Below, piece by piece: positions 33,776-42,810 of a DNA stretch of 43,028 nt. Location: contig NZ_LRTR01000835.1 of the NCBI RefSeq assembly GCF_001550375.1, positions 1 to 43,028 on the forward strand. The letters run 5' to 3'. The stretch is from Streptomyces europaeiscabiei. GTDB taxonomy: Bacteria > Actinomycetota > Actinomycetes > Streptomycetales > Streptomycetaceae. Below the pieces are notes generated by a model. It made no database searches. It saw nothing but the letters and a program-made list of their open reading frames with translations, and had not been told where the DNA came from. The translations under genes were made by a program, and so were the position numbers. Position 1 is the stretch's first letter, and the number at the start of each line of letters is the position of its first letter.

Positions 33776-34251
33776 CAGAACGCGCGCGAGAGTGAACGCC
33801 GACGAAGAGCACGGCATGCGGTGCGGGGCGCCACAGGCGGCCCGCACCACGTTCTGTCGGCAGAAGCCGGGGTTCAGGGGCCAGTTCGCGTCAATGGCGA
33901 GGGCGAGCGTCGGCGGGACAGCCGCGAAAGCCTCCTCAACCATGGCCGTAGGAGGCCGCCCGCTCCTACGACCGCTCCGCGCTTGAGGTGGAGGCGGACG
34001 GGGACAACGCGGGCCGCGTACCGGTCGAGGACAAGTCACCTGAGACACCCGTGCAGGTCACATAACACCCGTCCAGGACCGTTCCGACCGGCAGATCGTG
34101 CAGCTCGTCCCACCCGCCCCTGAAACACCCGTCCCTACGCGGCAAGGCGGACAACGCACTTGTGTTCATCGACCTCCTCCGCCAGGCCGCAGCGCGACCG
34201 CTCCCGTCCCGCGGCCGCCCAAGCCACGTCCATCGTCTGACCCCTACTCAG
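33776..34251. other. Debris region between decayed genes
   Basis: No intact gene. A plus-strand tail at about 33952-34067 reads EAARSYDRSALEVEADGDNA and stops with TAA after PETPVQVT; the minus strand at about 33780-33945 has a coding-like stretch (AFAAVPPTLALAIDANWPLN). Neither can be named. Confidence 0.3.
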
Positions 34252-34922
34252 GTGAGTGTCAAGACCAACCTGCTCATCCTCGGCGGCAGTGGCCGCACCG
34301 GAATCCATGTGCTCACTCAGGCCGCCGCACGCGGCCACCGGGTCGCGCGCTGGTACGCAACCCCGACGCCGTCCAGGCTCCGGTCGGCGTCGAGCTGATC
34401 CAGGGCACGCCCTCGAACATCGACGACATCCGCAAGGCCGCCCAGGGCAGCGAGGCGGTGATCAGCGTGCTCAACAACTCCCGTGCATCCGACAACCCCT
34501 GGGCCAAGGCCGTCAGCCCGCCCACGTTCATGACCGACGCCACCCGCAACACCCTGACCGTGATGGGCGAGCAGAACATCCGCCGGATCGTCCTCACCTC
34601 CACGCAGAACACCGGAGACGGCCGGGCCTCGGTCAACCCGGCCTTCAAGGCCCTCATCAAGCTCTCCAACCTCAAGGCCACCTTCCACGACCACGACGGC
34701 GTGGACGAGGTCGTGCGCGCCTCCGACACCGACTGGACCCTCGTCCGGGCTGTCTTCCTCGCCGACAAGCCCGTCGGCACCCCGGTGCGGGCCACCGAGG
34801 CCGGGACCGACAAGCCGGGCACGCGGATCAACCGCGCCGACCTCGCCGGCTTCCTCCTGGACACCGTCGAGCAGGGCATGTGGATTCGCAAGGCGCCTGT
34901 CGTCTGGAACGCCGGACGCTGA
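34252..34922 (+). pseudogene. NAD(P)-binding (NmrA/SDR-like) protein with a frameshift
   Basis: The first frame from GTG 34252 gives KTNLLILGGSGRTGIHVLTQ, a Rossmann start with the atypical-SDR GGSGRTG loop. At about 34345 a base is missing in GCGCGC and the protein continues in the next frame as LVRNPDAVQAPVGVELIQGT, then IRRIVLTSTQNTGDG and DTDWTLVRAVFLAD, ending at 34922. Total would be about 223 aa, the family's length. A hairpin terminator follows. Either a genuine pseudogene or a sequencing indel. Confidence 0.78.
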
Positions 34923-34946
34923 ATATCCCGGCCCGTCATGTCTGCG

Positions 34947-34980
34947 GCGATCGGAGGTCGGCCGTGTCCTCCGATCGCCG
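34947..34980 (+). terminator. Terminator after the NAD(P)-binding gene
   Basis: GGCGATCGGAGG, 10-nt loop, CCTCCGATCGCC: a perfect 12-bp stem 24 bp after the stop. Between it and 35265 I see nothing assignable. Confidence 0.75.
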
Positions 34981-35265
34981 CCTTGGACGCCGGCGCCTGC
35001 TCTGATTGGTGGACGGCATCTGGGAGCGGCTATGGGGTCAGGGGCAGTCTGCAAGCTCCGGTCGGCCATCAGGAGCACGATCGGGAACCGAGTCCGGGAG
35101 GCATCATGCGGCACAGTGGGTGACTGAGGCGGCGAGCGATCGGCGGTTTCAACGCCTGGGTCGTGAGACTCCGTTCGTCGCGTCGGTGGGGGAGGTGGGT
35201 CCGTCGCTATCTCACCGTCGTCACGTACACGGGGGCGGCGGTCGAGACGAACGTTCAGCACTCCG

Positions 35266-36485
35266 GAACGCCTCGGCTGGACCGGGGACATCATGGCCTT
35301 CTCCCCCACCGCGTGCGCCACCTTCGACAGCGGCACCTTCCTGGACAGCTGGCTCACCGGCCTGCGCATCGAACAGCGAGACGACGGCGCGGTCCCCCTG
35401 GTGATCCCCGACGTACCGCTCGGCGACCTGCTGACGAGCGAGCCGCTGTTCGCCGGCAGCGTTGCGGGCTGGGGCGACGCCACAACCGTCGTACCGGCCG
35501 CCCTCTACGACGCCTACGGCCGACGAAGCGGGCTGAGCCGCCACTACGAGGCGATGCGCGCCTGGGTCGAGTTCACCGTCGATCACCTGGACTCCGACGG
35601 AACCTGGAGCGGCAACCTCCAACTCGGTGACTGGCTCGACCCGACCGCTCCCCCGGAGGACCCGTCGCTCGCCACCACCGACTCCTCCTTCGTCGCCACC
35701 GCCTTCGTCGCGCACAGCGCCCATCTGCTCGCTGACGCGGCCCGCGAACTGGGCCATGCCGACGACGCCGACCGGTACGCCGCCCTGCACCGGCGTACCG
35801 CCGACGCCGCCTGGCACAAGTGGGGCGACCACGCCCGCACCACCCAGACCGGATGCGCCCTCGCCCTCCAGTTCGACATCGTGCCCACCGCCGAACGCGC
35901 CGCGGTGGGTGACGCCCTCGCCGCGCTGGTACGCGCCCACCGCGGACGCATCGCCACAGGCTTCCTCGGCACACCCTTCGTACTGCCCGCCCTCACGGGC
36001 ACCGGCCATACGGACGAGGCGTACCAACTCCTGCTCAACCCGGAGTGCCCGGGCTGGCTCTACCAGGTCGAACGCGGTGCCACCACCATGTGGGAACGGT
36101 TGGACGCCATCCAGCCCGACGGCACCATCGACGTCGAGAACGCGGGCGTGATGCTGTCGTTCAACCACTACGCCTACGGCGCCGTCGCCGCCTGGCTCTA
36201 CCAGTCCGTCGCCGGACTGCGACCCGCCCCCGGCTATCGGACCATCGAGATCGCGCCACGCCCGGGCGGCACGCTCACCTCCGCCGAGGCGTCGATCACC
36301 ACCCCGTACGGTCCGGCGTCCGTCGCCGGGTCGCTCAGTGACAGCACCCTCGCAGTGAACGCCGTACTGCCCCCGGCACGACCGGACGGTTCCTCCCACC
36401 CGAAGGCTGGCACTCCACACAGGCCACCAGCCTGCTCGGATCCGGAAGCCACCACCTGGTCCTATGCCCTGGCACCAGTCCCTGA
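35266..36485 (+). pseudogene. GH78 alpha-L-rhamnosidase, N-terminally truncated and frameshifted
   Basis: The fragment opens at ERLGWTGDIMAFSPTACATF, in the middle of the GH78 active-site block (usually DERLGWTGD), and continues through the (alpha/alpha)6 barrel: GDWLDPTAPPEDPSLATT, then WLYQVERGATTMWERLDAIQ with the second catalytic Glu, and FNHYAYGAVAAWLY. About 400 or more upstream residues of the family are missing. Near the end, a run of five C (36370-36374) is one base short: the true C-terminus GTTGRFLPPEGWHSTQATSL lies in the next frame and stops at 36485. No start codon or ribosome site precedes it. Confidence 0.85.
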
Positions 36486-36487
36486 AC

Positions 36488-36721
36488 TCCGCCGTACATC
36501 AACTTCCCCTCCGCGCACAGTAGTTCGGCCTGCCGGACCATCGGCAGCAGCGGGGTGACGCCGATGCCGCCCGCGATGAACAGGTACGTCTTCGAAAGCA
36601 CAAGAGGGTAGTGGTTGCGCGGTCCACCGACGCCAAGCCGGTCGCCAGGGCACAGCGTGCCGTGGACGAGCGCCGATCCGCCGTGTCCGTGCGGCTCACG
36701 CAGAACCGCGATCCACGGCCC
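36488..36721 (-). pseudogene. Fragment of a PDR/VanB-type oxygenase reductase
   Basis: About 78 codons, open at both ends: WIAVLREPHGHGGSALVHGT, then CPGDRLGVGGPRNHYPLV and FIAGGIGVTPLLPMVRQAEL, ending KLMYGG. This is the FMN/NAD(P)-binding junction of phthalate or vanillate oxygenase reductases. The N-terminal FMN barrel start, and the C-terminal 2Fe-2S domain are missing. It butts directly against the end of the rhamnosidase fragment at 36486. Confidence 0.8.
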
Positions 36722-36908
36722 GTGACAGCCCTGCCTCACCTGTCTGCGATGTCCTCACACGGACGTGGTCGGACCATGGACCACCGAGGGCCATGTCCGG
36801 AGGGAGGGTGTGCCAGTTCGAAGTGGCAGCTGGTTCACACCTCCTGCGCGGCCCCGGCCGGCTTACCGGGCGGACGGCTTCGGAAAACAGGCCACTGGCG
36901 ATCCCGCA

Positions 36909-37329
36909 GGGCCGTTTCCTGTTCGGGCAGTTTCCTCGTCCCCCACCCTGCGAACCAGACGTACCGGCAGCCGTGCCGCCCTCTCTACTGGTCCGGCATT
37001 CAACGAACCGCCCCGGAGAAAGCGTCGCCTGGACACGACTACGCCCTCCCGGCCCCTGTACGGCCCCTGGGTCCCGGCATCGGCCCTAAGAGGGCGTCCG
37101 CCCAGACCGCGAGCAACACCCTCAATCATCTACTCAGCCGCAGGTCAGAGGGGTTAGAGCTTCCCCGGGCATCGCCCGACTCCAAACCCACGAGCAGCGG
37201 ATTCAGTCCGTTCAGGCAAAGTTGACGATCCGACAGGACAAAATGAACGTTTCCGCAGGTCAGAGCCATGCTGAAGTGGGGCGGGTGGGACTCGAACCCA
37301 CGGCCGACGGATGATGAGTCCGCTGCTCT
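36909..37329. repeat. Attachment-like module, copy 4 (left arm and core, no right arm)
   Basis: Direct repeats GGGCCGTTTCCT (36909) and GGGCAGTTTCCT (36925), 16 bp apart; the conserved 138-bp left arm 37139-37276; core 37277-37321. GGCCCCTGTACGGCCCCTGG lies near 37051. After the core the right arm of copies 1-3 is replaced by further tRNA-like bases to 37329 and then unique sequence. 36740-36908 is gene-free. Confidence 0.85.
37277..37329 (-). pseudogene. tRNA remnant, CAU anticodon, 5' end lost
   Basis: On the minus strand it runs from the end of the D arm (AGAGCA) through a complete 5-bp anticodon stem GCGGA/TCCGT (with one G-T pair) and loop CTCATCA, a 5-nt variable loop CGGCC, T arm GTGGG/CCCAC with loop TTCGAGT, and acceptor strand CCGCCCC with A; no CCA is encoded. 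The D arm 5' half and acceptor 5' strand cannot be found in the next 40 bp, so it is not a working tRNA. The anticodon suggests Met or Ile2. Confidence 0.65.
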
Positions 37330-37654
37330 TCTCCACGACGATGCTCCCCGGTTGCCAGTCAGGCGGCAGAGTGCGTCAGCGAACTGTTTCTGCTGGATAC
37401 CGGGGGGCACAGTCTGGGCCAGCGTTTCCGAGACCAGATCCGGACCATTCGCGGGCCAGCGACCTGTCACCCATCCCGGCCTGCCTCGTTTGATGGTCAA
37501 CGACGTGCTAGCCCTGTACCACCAGCACACCGGGAACCCGCTTGCGAGCTGCTCCCGCGGAAGCCGGGCTTCTTCCAGCAGCATGCGACGGGCACCCGGC
37601 ATGCTCGCCTCGGGTCAGGTGCCCTTCTCCGCAGGTGATGCGCGAGCCGTCGTC
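37330..37654. other. Junction between island and gentisate operon
   Basis: A minus-strand frame is open from 37602 through the tRNA remnant (LASGFPVCWWYRASTSLTIK, later QQKQFADALCRLTGNRGASS) but has no family that I recognise and ends in repeat sequence. I treat this as unassigned junction DNA. Confidence 0.3.
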
Positions 37655-38383
37655 CTACACCGCGCAGGCCCGGACGAACGCGTCGGCCAGTTCGGCGGGG
37701 CGGGTGAAGAGTGCCTCGTGGCTGCCCGGGGTCTCGATGAGCAGCGGGTTCTTGAGCCGCTGGGGAAAGCGGGGGGCCCAGGCCCACTCGCCGGGAAGGG
37801 AGAGGTCCTCGGTGGACAGGACATAGGCGGTGGGAATGTCGAGCGCGGCGAACGCCGTCGTGTCCGGCTTCTCGGTGAAGGTGCCCAGAGGCTGCGGGAC
37901 GAGCAGGGAGTGGATCATGCGCTGGGTCTCCTCATCGGCGTCCTGCATGAACGCCTGCTGGAAGACCTCCAGGGGAAACGTCACCGTGTCGTTGCCGGAG
38001 GCGGCCGCCACGGCGTGGAACATCTCGCCGTAGTGCGGCGGGCAGGCGTCGATCAGCGACTCGCCGTCCTGCGGCACGAACGCGCTCCAGAAGACCAGGC
38101 GCCGTATCCGAGCCGCGAGCTTCGGCGCCGCGCCGGTCAGGACGTAACCGCCCCAGCTGTGGCCGACCAGGGTGATGTCGGTCAGCCCGGCACGTTCGAC
38201 GTAGTCCACGAGGCTGTTCACACAGTCGGTGAGGGTGACGCCGCGCGGGTCGTCGTCAGCGCCCAGCCCGGCCAGGGTGGGGGTGTGCACCTGGTGGCCG
38301 GCGGCTCTCAGCTCGTTCGCGACCGGGCGCCAGGCCCATCCGCCGTGACAGGCTCCGGTCACCAGGACGAAGGTCTCGCTCAT
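37655..38383 (-). CDS. Alpha/beta hydrolase, plant methylesterase-like
   Basis: 242 aa, cytoplasmic. The opening FVLVTGACHGGWAWRPVANE and the nucleophile elbow LVGHSWGGY (S76), with Asp about 193 (STEDLSL) and H222 (GSHEALF), match the small esterase/hydroxynitrile lyase group that includes the plant methyl salicylate esterase SABP2. It starts at MSETFV because GGAG lies 7 nt upstream. It is the last gene of the minus-strand operon, 34 bp after the isomerase gene. Given the salicylate and gentisate genes before it, hydrolysis of methyl salicylate or a similar aromatic ester to feed the pathway is an attractive inference, not shown. Confidence 0.85.
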   Translation of the reverse strand: MSETFVLVTGACHGGWAWRPVANELRAAGHQVHTPTLAGLGADDDPRGVTLTDCVNSLVDYVERAGLTDITLVGHSWGGYVLTGAAPKLAARIRRLVFWSAFVPQDGESLIDACPPHYGEMFHAVAAASGNDTVTFPLEVFQQAFMQDADEETQRMIHSLLVPQPLGTFTEKPDTTAFAALDIPTAYVLSTEDLSLPGEWAWAPRFPQRLKNPLLIETPGSHEALFTRPAELADAFVRACAV

Positions 38384-38417
38384 GTCGATCTCCATTGCTC
38401 GATAGGACACAGCCGGC

Positions 38418-39173
38418 TCACAACCAGCGTGGAATGTCCGGGAGTTCTCCCGCGACGTGCAGTTCTTCGGTTCCGCTCCGGCCGGTGAGCCAGGCGGCGA
38501 CGGCGTACGGTGGTCCGCCGACCGTGGCGCCGGGGGCGGGCGTGCCGAGGACGAGGGTGTCGTGGCCGTCCGCCGCCAGTTCGGCACCCACGCCCGGGCC
38601 GAGGCGGGCCGACATCCACCCGGCCACATCGCCTGCGAGGGCCCAGGCGAAGTCGGGCGGCAGCGCGTCCACGCCGACGCCGACCTCCAGATCGACCAGG
38701 TGGATCCACACTTCGCGGGCCCGCAGCCACGGCACTTCCGACGCCTGGATCTCGCGGCCCTGCGCGCTGACGACGGTGGCCGACCAGGCGTCGGCCGAGA
38801 GTGCCTCGGCGGCTTCCCGGAAACGGGTGGCGGACTCCCGTATGTCTGCCTGCTGTTCGCCCAGGGGGCGTCCGGCGCCCGCCTCGATGTCCGTGGCTCG
38901 TTGGTCCGGCGAGGCGTACATGGGCGTACGGATCCCGGTCCGGGCCCAGGTCAGCAGGTTGACCAGGGCGTCGGCGTTGCGCGCGAGGTGGGTGAGGAGG
39001 TGGCCGCGGGTCCAGCCGGGGAGGGCGGACGGCTCGGTCACCGCGTCGGCAGGCAGCGCGTCGACCGCCTGCCGCAGCGCGAGCTGCCCCGCCTCGGCCC
39101 AGGCCCGAGACCGCACGACGGAGACGGGAACGGGAACGCGGAAGGGAACGGGGACGGGGACGGGGACGGTCAC
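38418..39173 (-). CDS. Mycothiol-dependent maleylpyruvate isomerase
   Basis: Converts maleylpyruvate to fumarylpyruvate using mycothiol, after gentisate ring cleavage. 251 aa with the DinB-like N-terminal bundle: SALPGWTRGHLLTHLARNAD and REVWIHLVDLEVG. H62, E154 and H158 form the family's His-Glu-His zinc site, with spacing like the Corynebacterium enzyme. The C-terminal part is the MDMPI C domain. Start is GTG overlapping the FAH stop (GTGA). The first 18 residues are Pro-Val repeats (TVPVPVPVPFRVPVPVS) from a GGGACG microsatellite, so the real N-terminus may be variable or shorter. Confidence 0.9.
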   Translation of the reverse strand: MTVPVPVPVPFRVPVPVSVVRSRAWAEAGQLALRQAVDALPADAVTEPSALPGWTRGHLLTHLARNADALVNLLTWARTGIRTPMYASPDQRATDIEAGAGRPLGEQQADIRESATRFREAAEALSADAWSATVVSAQGREIQASEVPWLRAREVWIHLVDLEVGVGVDALPPDFAWALAGDVAGWMSARLGPGVGAELAADGHDTLVLGTPAPGATVGGPPYAVAAWLTGRSGTEELHVAGELPDIPRWL

Positions 39174-40003
39174 AGCTTGTCCTCGACGACGGTGTTGACG
39201 CACTCCCCTATGCCCTCCACCACGGTCCGTACGACCTGGCCGGGCTTCAGGAACACCTTGGGATCGCGGGCCGCGCCGACCCCGCCCGGTGTACCGGTGA
39301 GAACGAGGTCACCCGGCTCCAGAGTCGTGAACGTGCTGAGGTACATGGCGATGTCCGCCGGGGTGAAGAGCAGGTCGGACGTGCGCGAGCGCTGCATGAC
39401 CTCGCCGTCCACGTCCAGGCGGATCTCCAGGTCGGCCGCGTCGTCGATCTCGTCGCCCGTCACCAGCCAGGGCCCCGCCGGGGTGCTGGCCTCCCACGCC
39501 TTGCCCTGCAGCCACTGCGGGGTGCGCCACTGCCAGTCCCGCATGGAGATGTCGTTGACGACGGTGTAGCCGGCGATCGCGGCCGCCGCCTCCTCCTCGG
39601 TGGCCCGGCGGCGCAGCCGGGAGCCGATGACGAAGCCGAGTTCGGCCTCCCAGTCCAGTTGCTCCGTCTCGCCCGGGTGGACGATGTCGTCGCGGGCGCC
39701 GAGCAGGACGTTGGCGAACTTGGCGAAGAGTGCGGGGTGCGACGGCATCTCCCGGCCCATCTCCGCGATGTGGGTGCGGTAGTTGTGGCCCACGCAGAAG
39801 ATCTTGGCCGGGGTCGTGACGACCGGGGCGAGGTCGAGCGCGGTCACGTCGTGCGCCGGCCCGTCGGCGGCGGCCGCGTGGGTACGCCAGTCGGGGCGGC
39901 GCAGCAGGGCGGCTACGTCGGGGGCACCGGTCTCCACGGCCCTGGCGCCGTCGAGGCGGACGGCCGCAGTACCGGCGGCGGTGCGGATGGTGGCGAGCTT
40001 CAT
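39170..40003 (-). CDS. Fumarylpyruvate hydrolase (FAH family)
   Basis: Splits fumarylpyruvate into fumarate and pyruvate, the last step of the gentisate route. 277 aa with the FAH core: KIFCVGHNYRTHIAEMGRE, metal-ligand segment LDWEAELGFVIG, GYTVVNDISMRDWQWRTPQW, GPWLVTGDEI and TGTPGGVGAARDPKVFLKPG. The role is assigned from the gene order (dioxygenase, hydrolase, isomerase), since the family also holds fumarylacetoacetate hydrolases. The start overlaps the dioxygenase stop as ATGA and the stop overlaps the isomerase start, so the three enzymes are tightly co-produced. Confidence 0.9.
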   Translation of the reverse strand: MKLATIRTAAGTAAVRLDGARAVETGAPDVAALLRRPDWRTHAAAADGPAHDVTALDLAPVVTTPAKIFCVGHNYRTHIAEMGREMPSHPALFAKFANVLLGARDDIVHPGETEQLDWEAELGFVIGSRLRRRATEEEAAAAIAGYTVVNDISMRDWQWRTPQWLQGKAWEASTPAGPWLVTGDEIDDAADLEIRLDVDGEVMQRSRTSDLLFTPADIAMYLSTFTTLEPGDLVLTGTPGGVGAARDPKVFLKPGQVVRTVVEGIGECVNTVVEDKL

Positions 40004-41136
40004 GCGCGGGTGCTCCCGGAGTTCCCAGCCGTGTGCGGCTTCTCGGTGGTTTCGGTGCGGGCGAGGTTGAGCGCCTCGTAGAGGGGCGCGTCGCCGAAGG
40101 TGAACAGGTCGAGCTGCGCATGGGCGGCGATGGTGAGCGCGCACCAGGAGGGAACGGCGATCAGGTCGCCGGCGGCCACCTCGATCACGCGGTCGTCGAG
40201 GGTGACGGTGCCGGTGCCGCGGAAGACCTGCCAGACCGAGGAGCCCACCGTGCGGCGGGTGGCGGTGGCCGTGTGCGGGCGCAGGCGGTGCATCTCGGTG
40301 CGCAGGCCGGCCAGGGCGTCGCGGCCGGTGGCGGGGTTGGTGAAGCGGATGCCGGCGTGGCCGGGCTCGATGACGCCGGGGTGTCCTTCGTCGGCCAGCT
40401 CCAGCTGGGCGGTGAGGGCGTCGTCGGTGTCGGCCCAGCGGTAGGCCATCAGTGGGGAGTCGGGGCTGTCCTCGGCCGCTATCGGGAGCCGTCCGGGGTG
40501 GCCCCACAGCCGCTCGTTGCGCGACCGGGTCGGGGTCGAGCGGTCCGACACTCCGTCCTCGCCGAACTCGAAGAACCCGGCGTCCAGGCGGTGCACGAGC
40601 GGGATGTCGAGGCCGTCGAGCCAGACCATCGGCGCGTCGCCGACGTGATGGTGGCCGTGCCAGTGCATCGACGGGGTGAGCAGCAGGTCGCCGGGCCGCA
40701 TCTCCACGGCGTCGCCGTTGACGACCGTCCACACGCCCTCGCCCTCCAGGATGAACCGGAACGCGCCCTGCGAGTGGCGGTGCGCGGGGGCGACCTCGCG
40801 CGGGCCCAGGTACTGAATCGCCGCCCAGAGATTGGGAGTCGCGTACGGCCGTCCGGGCAGGCCGGGGTTGGCGAGGGCGAGGCCGATGGCGCGGCGCTCA
40901 CCGCCGCGCCCGACCGGCACCAGGTCTCCGGACCGGCGGGCGAGCGGCAGCAGGGTGTCCCACTGCCAGACGTGCGGGACCGCTTCGGGCTGCGGGGTCA
41001 TCGGCATGAGGGTGCCGATCTCGGTCCACAGCGGGATGAGCCCGGCTGCCGCGAATCCGTCGTACAGCTTCCGGAGTTCGGGGTCCGTCTCCTGCGGTGC
41101 TATGACGGGCGCCATGCCGTCGGTGTCACTGGTCAT
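40000..41136 (-). CDS. sdgD: Gentisate 1,2-dioxygenase
   Basis: Iron-dependent bicupin that opens gentisate to maleylpyruvate. 378 aa. The N-terminal cupin has the metal-binding set (APAHRHSQGAFRFILEGEG, then HWHGHHH) and the C-terminal cupin is seen in SSVWQVFRGTGTV and DLIAVPSWCAL. The start MTSDTDG is preceded by GAAGGAA and lies inside the end of the ligase gene (11-bp overlap). Family, length and the adjacent isomerase and hydrolase genes agree. The symbol follows the salicylate gene set reported for Streptomyces sp. WA46, where the dioxygenase lies beside an aryl-AMP ligase; orthology was not tested. Confidence 0.9.
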   Translation of the reverse strand: MTSDTDGMAPVIAPQETDPELRKLYDGFAAAGLIPLWTEIGTLMPMTPQPEAVPHVWQWDTLLPLARRSGDLVPVGRGGERRAIGLALANPGLPGRPYATPNLWAAIQYLGPREVAPAHRHSQGAFRFILEGEGVWTVVNGDAVEMRPGDLLLTPSMHWHGHHHVGDAPMVWLDGLDIPLVHRLDAGFFEFGEDGVSDRSTPTRSRNERLWGHPGRLPIAAEDSPDSPLMAYRWADTDDALTAQLELADEGHPGVIEPGHAGIRFTNPATGRDALAGLRTEMHRLRPHTATATRRTVGSSVWQVFRGTGTVTLDDRVIEVAAGDLIAVPSWCALTIAAHAQLDLFTFGDAPLYEALNLARTETTEKPHTAGNSGSTRA

Positions 41137-42799
41137 CGGGGGTTCCTTCGGCGTCGAGCCGGCGCGTGATGTCGGCACGCAGCGCCTTCTTGTCGATCTT
41201 TCCGACCTTGGTGGCGGCGAGTTCGGGGACCGTCACCAGCCGGTCCGGGAACTTGAAGCGCGCGATACCGGCGCGCTCCATGACGTGGTGGACGTCGTCG
41301 AGGGTGACCGTGCGGCCCGGTTCCGGTACGACGTAGAGGCAGACGCGTTCGCCGAGCCGGTCGTCGGGCATCGCCACGGCGGCGGCGCGTGCGATGCCGG
41401 GGGTCTGGTAGGCGAAGTTCTCGATCTCCTCGGCGGAGATGTTCTCCCCGCCCCGGATGATCATGTCCTTGTCGCGGCCCTCGACGACCAGGTTGCCGTC
41501 GGGCAGCAGCCGCACGATGTCTCCGGTGCGGTACCAGCCGTCCTCGGTGAACGCGCGGGCGTTCTGCTCCTCGGCCCGGTAGTAGCCGCGCGGGGTGTAC
41601 GGACCGCGGGTGAGCAGCACACCCGGGGTCCCCTCCGGGACGGGGTTGCCCAGCTCGTCGACGACGAGGATCTCGTCGTCGTCGCACATGGGGCGCCCCT
41701 GGGTCGTACAGATGACGTCCTCGGGGTCCTCCAGGCGCGTGTAGTTGAGTAGCCCCTCGGCCATCCCGAACACCTGCTGGAGTGTGCAGCCCAGCTCGGG
41801 ACGCACCCGGCGGGCCACGTGGTCGGCGAGCCGGGAGCCGCCGACCTGCAGCAGACGCAGTGAGCTCAGGTCGGTTCCGGGGTGTTCGCGATGGTGGTCG
41901 AGCCAGCGCTGGGCGATGGCCGGGACCAGGGCCGAAGCGGTGACGCCCTCCTGCTCGATCAGCGGGAACGCCTTCTGCGGGTTGGGGGAACCCAGCACCA
42001 CCCGGCCGCCGTTCAGCAGTACGCCCAGCAGGCCCGGGCAGGCGAGCGGGAAGTTGTGACCGAGGGGCAGTGCGGCGAAGTAGACCGTGTCGGCGCCGAA
42101 CGCGCAGACCTCGGCGCTGCGGCGGGCGTTGTAGAGGTAGTCGTCGTGCGTGCGGGCGATGAGCTTGGGCAGCCCGGTGGTCCCGCCGGAGAGCAGGAAG
42201 ACGGCGATCGAGCGGCTGTCGGGCCGGTACGCGTCCACGGCGGCCCGGTCCTCGGGCGTGCCGGGCGCGGCGCACAACTCCCGCAGGTCCACGGCGTCGT
42301 CGTCGGGTTTGTCGCCGAGTACGAGGATGTGCCGAAGGGTGGGCGAGTCGTCGGCGACCTCGAAGGCCATCGACTGGTGGTCGTGGTCCTTGAGGACGTC
42401 CGGCACCGCGATGGCCACGGCCTCGCTGTGCTCGACGAGGTAACCGATCTCGTGTCTGCGGTGCCCGGGCAGTGCCATCACCGGGATGACGCCGAGACGC
42501 AGACAGGCGTAGGTGAGGATCACGAACTCGGCGGTGTTGGGGAGTTGCACCACGAGCCGGTCGTCCGGGCGGAGCCCGAGGGCGGCCAGGCGGAGGGCCA
42601 CGGCGTCCGCCCGTTCGGCGAGTTGCCGGTATGTCAGCCGCCGGTCGCCGTCGACGAGCGCGACCGCGCCGGGGGCGGCGTCGGCGGCGGCGTGGAGCCG
42701 GTCACCGATGGCGTGACCTTCCCAGTAGCCCTTCGCGGTGTAGCGCTCGGCGTATTCCGCGGGCCAGGGGACAGCGCCGTTGCTGCTCGGCCTTGGCAT
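41126..42799 (-). CDS. sdgA: Aryl-AMP ligase (salicylate or 2,3-dihydroxybenzoate activating)
   Basis: Adenylates a 2-hydroxybenzoate. 557 aa, ANL superfamily, EntE/DhbE-like: P-loop FLLSGGTTGLPKLIARTH, aryl pocket PLGHNFPLACPG (the His-Asn pair that in DhbE contacts the ring hydroxyl), QQVFGMAEGLLNYTRL, DGWYRTGDIVR, and catalytic Lys region ATKVGKIDKKALR. No carrier protein or siderophore gene is near, and gentisate dioxygenase follows at once, so salicylate degradation via salicylyl-AMP and salicylyl-CoA (as in Streptomyces sp. WA46) fits better than siderophore synthesis. The 5-hydroxylase is expected outside the window. Confidence 0.85.
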   Translation of the reverse strand: MPRPSSNGAVPWPAEYAERYTAKGYWEGHAIGDRLHAAADAAPGAVALVDGDRRLTYRQLAERADAVALRLAALGLRPDDRLVVQLPNTAEFVILTYACLRLGVIPVMALPGHRRHEIGYLVEHSEAVAIAVPDVLKDHDHQSMAFEVADDSPTLRHILVLGDKPDDDAVDLRELCAAPGTPEDRAAVDAYRPDSRSIAVFLLSGGTTGLPKLIARTHDDYLYNARRSAEVCAFGADTVYFAALPLGHNFPLACPGLLGVLLNGGRVVLGSPNPQKAFPLIEQEGVTASALVPAIAQRWLDHHREHPGTDLSSLRLLQVGGSRLADHVARRVRPELGCTLQQVFGMAEGLLNYTRLEDPEDVICTTQGRPMCDDDEILVVDELGNPVPEGTPGVLLTRGPYTPRGYYRAEEQNARAFTEDGWYRTGDIVRLLPDGNLVVEGRDKDMIIRGGENISAEEIENFAYQTPGIARAAAVAMPDDRLGERVCLYVVPEPGRTVTLDDVHHVMERAGIARFKFPDRLVTVPELAATKVGKIDKKALRADITRRLDAEGTPDDQ

Positions 42800-42810
42800 G
42801 ATCGTTCTCC

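Noticed and set aside
41126..42799. Siderophore (2,3-dihydroxybenzoate) biosynthesis
   Set aside because: No isochorismate, NRPS or carrier genes; the ligase overlaps a gentisate dioxygenase gene.
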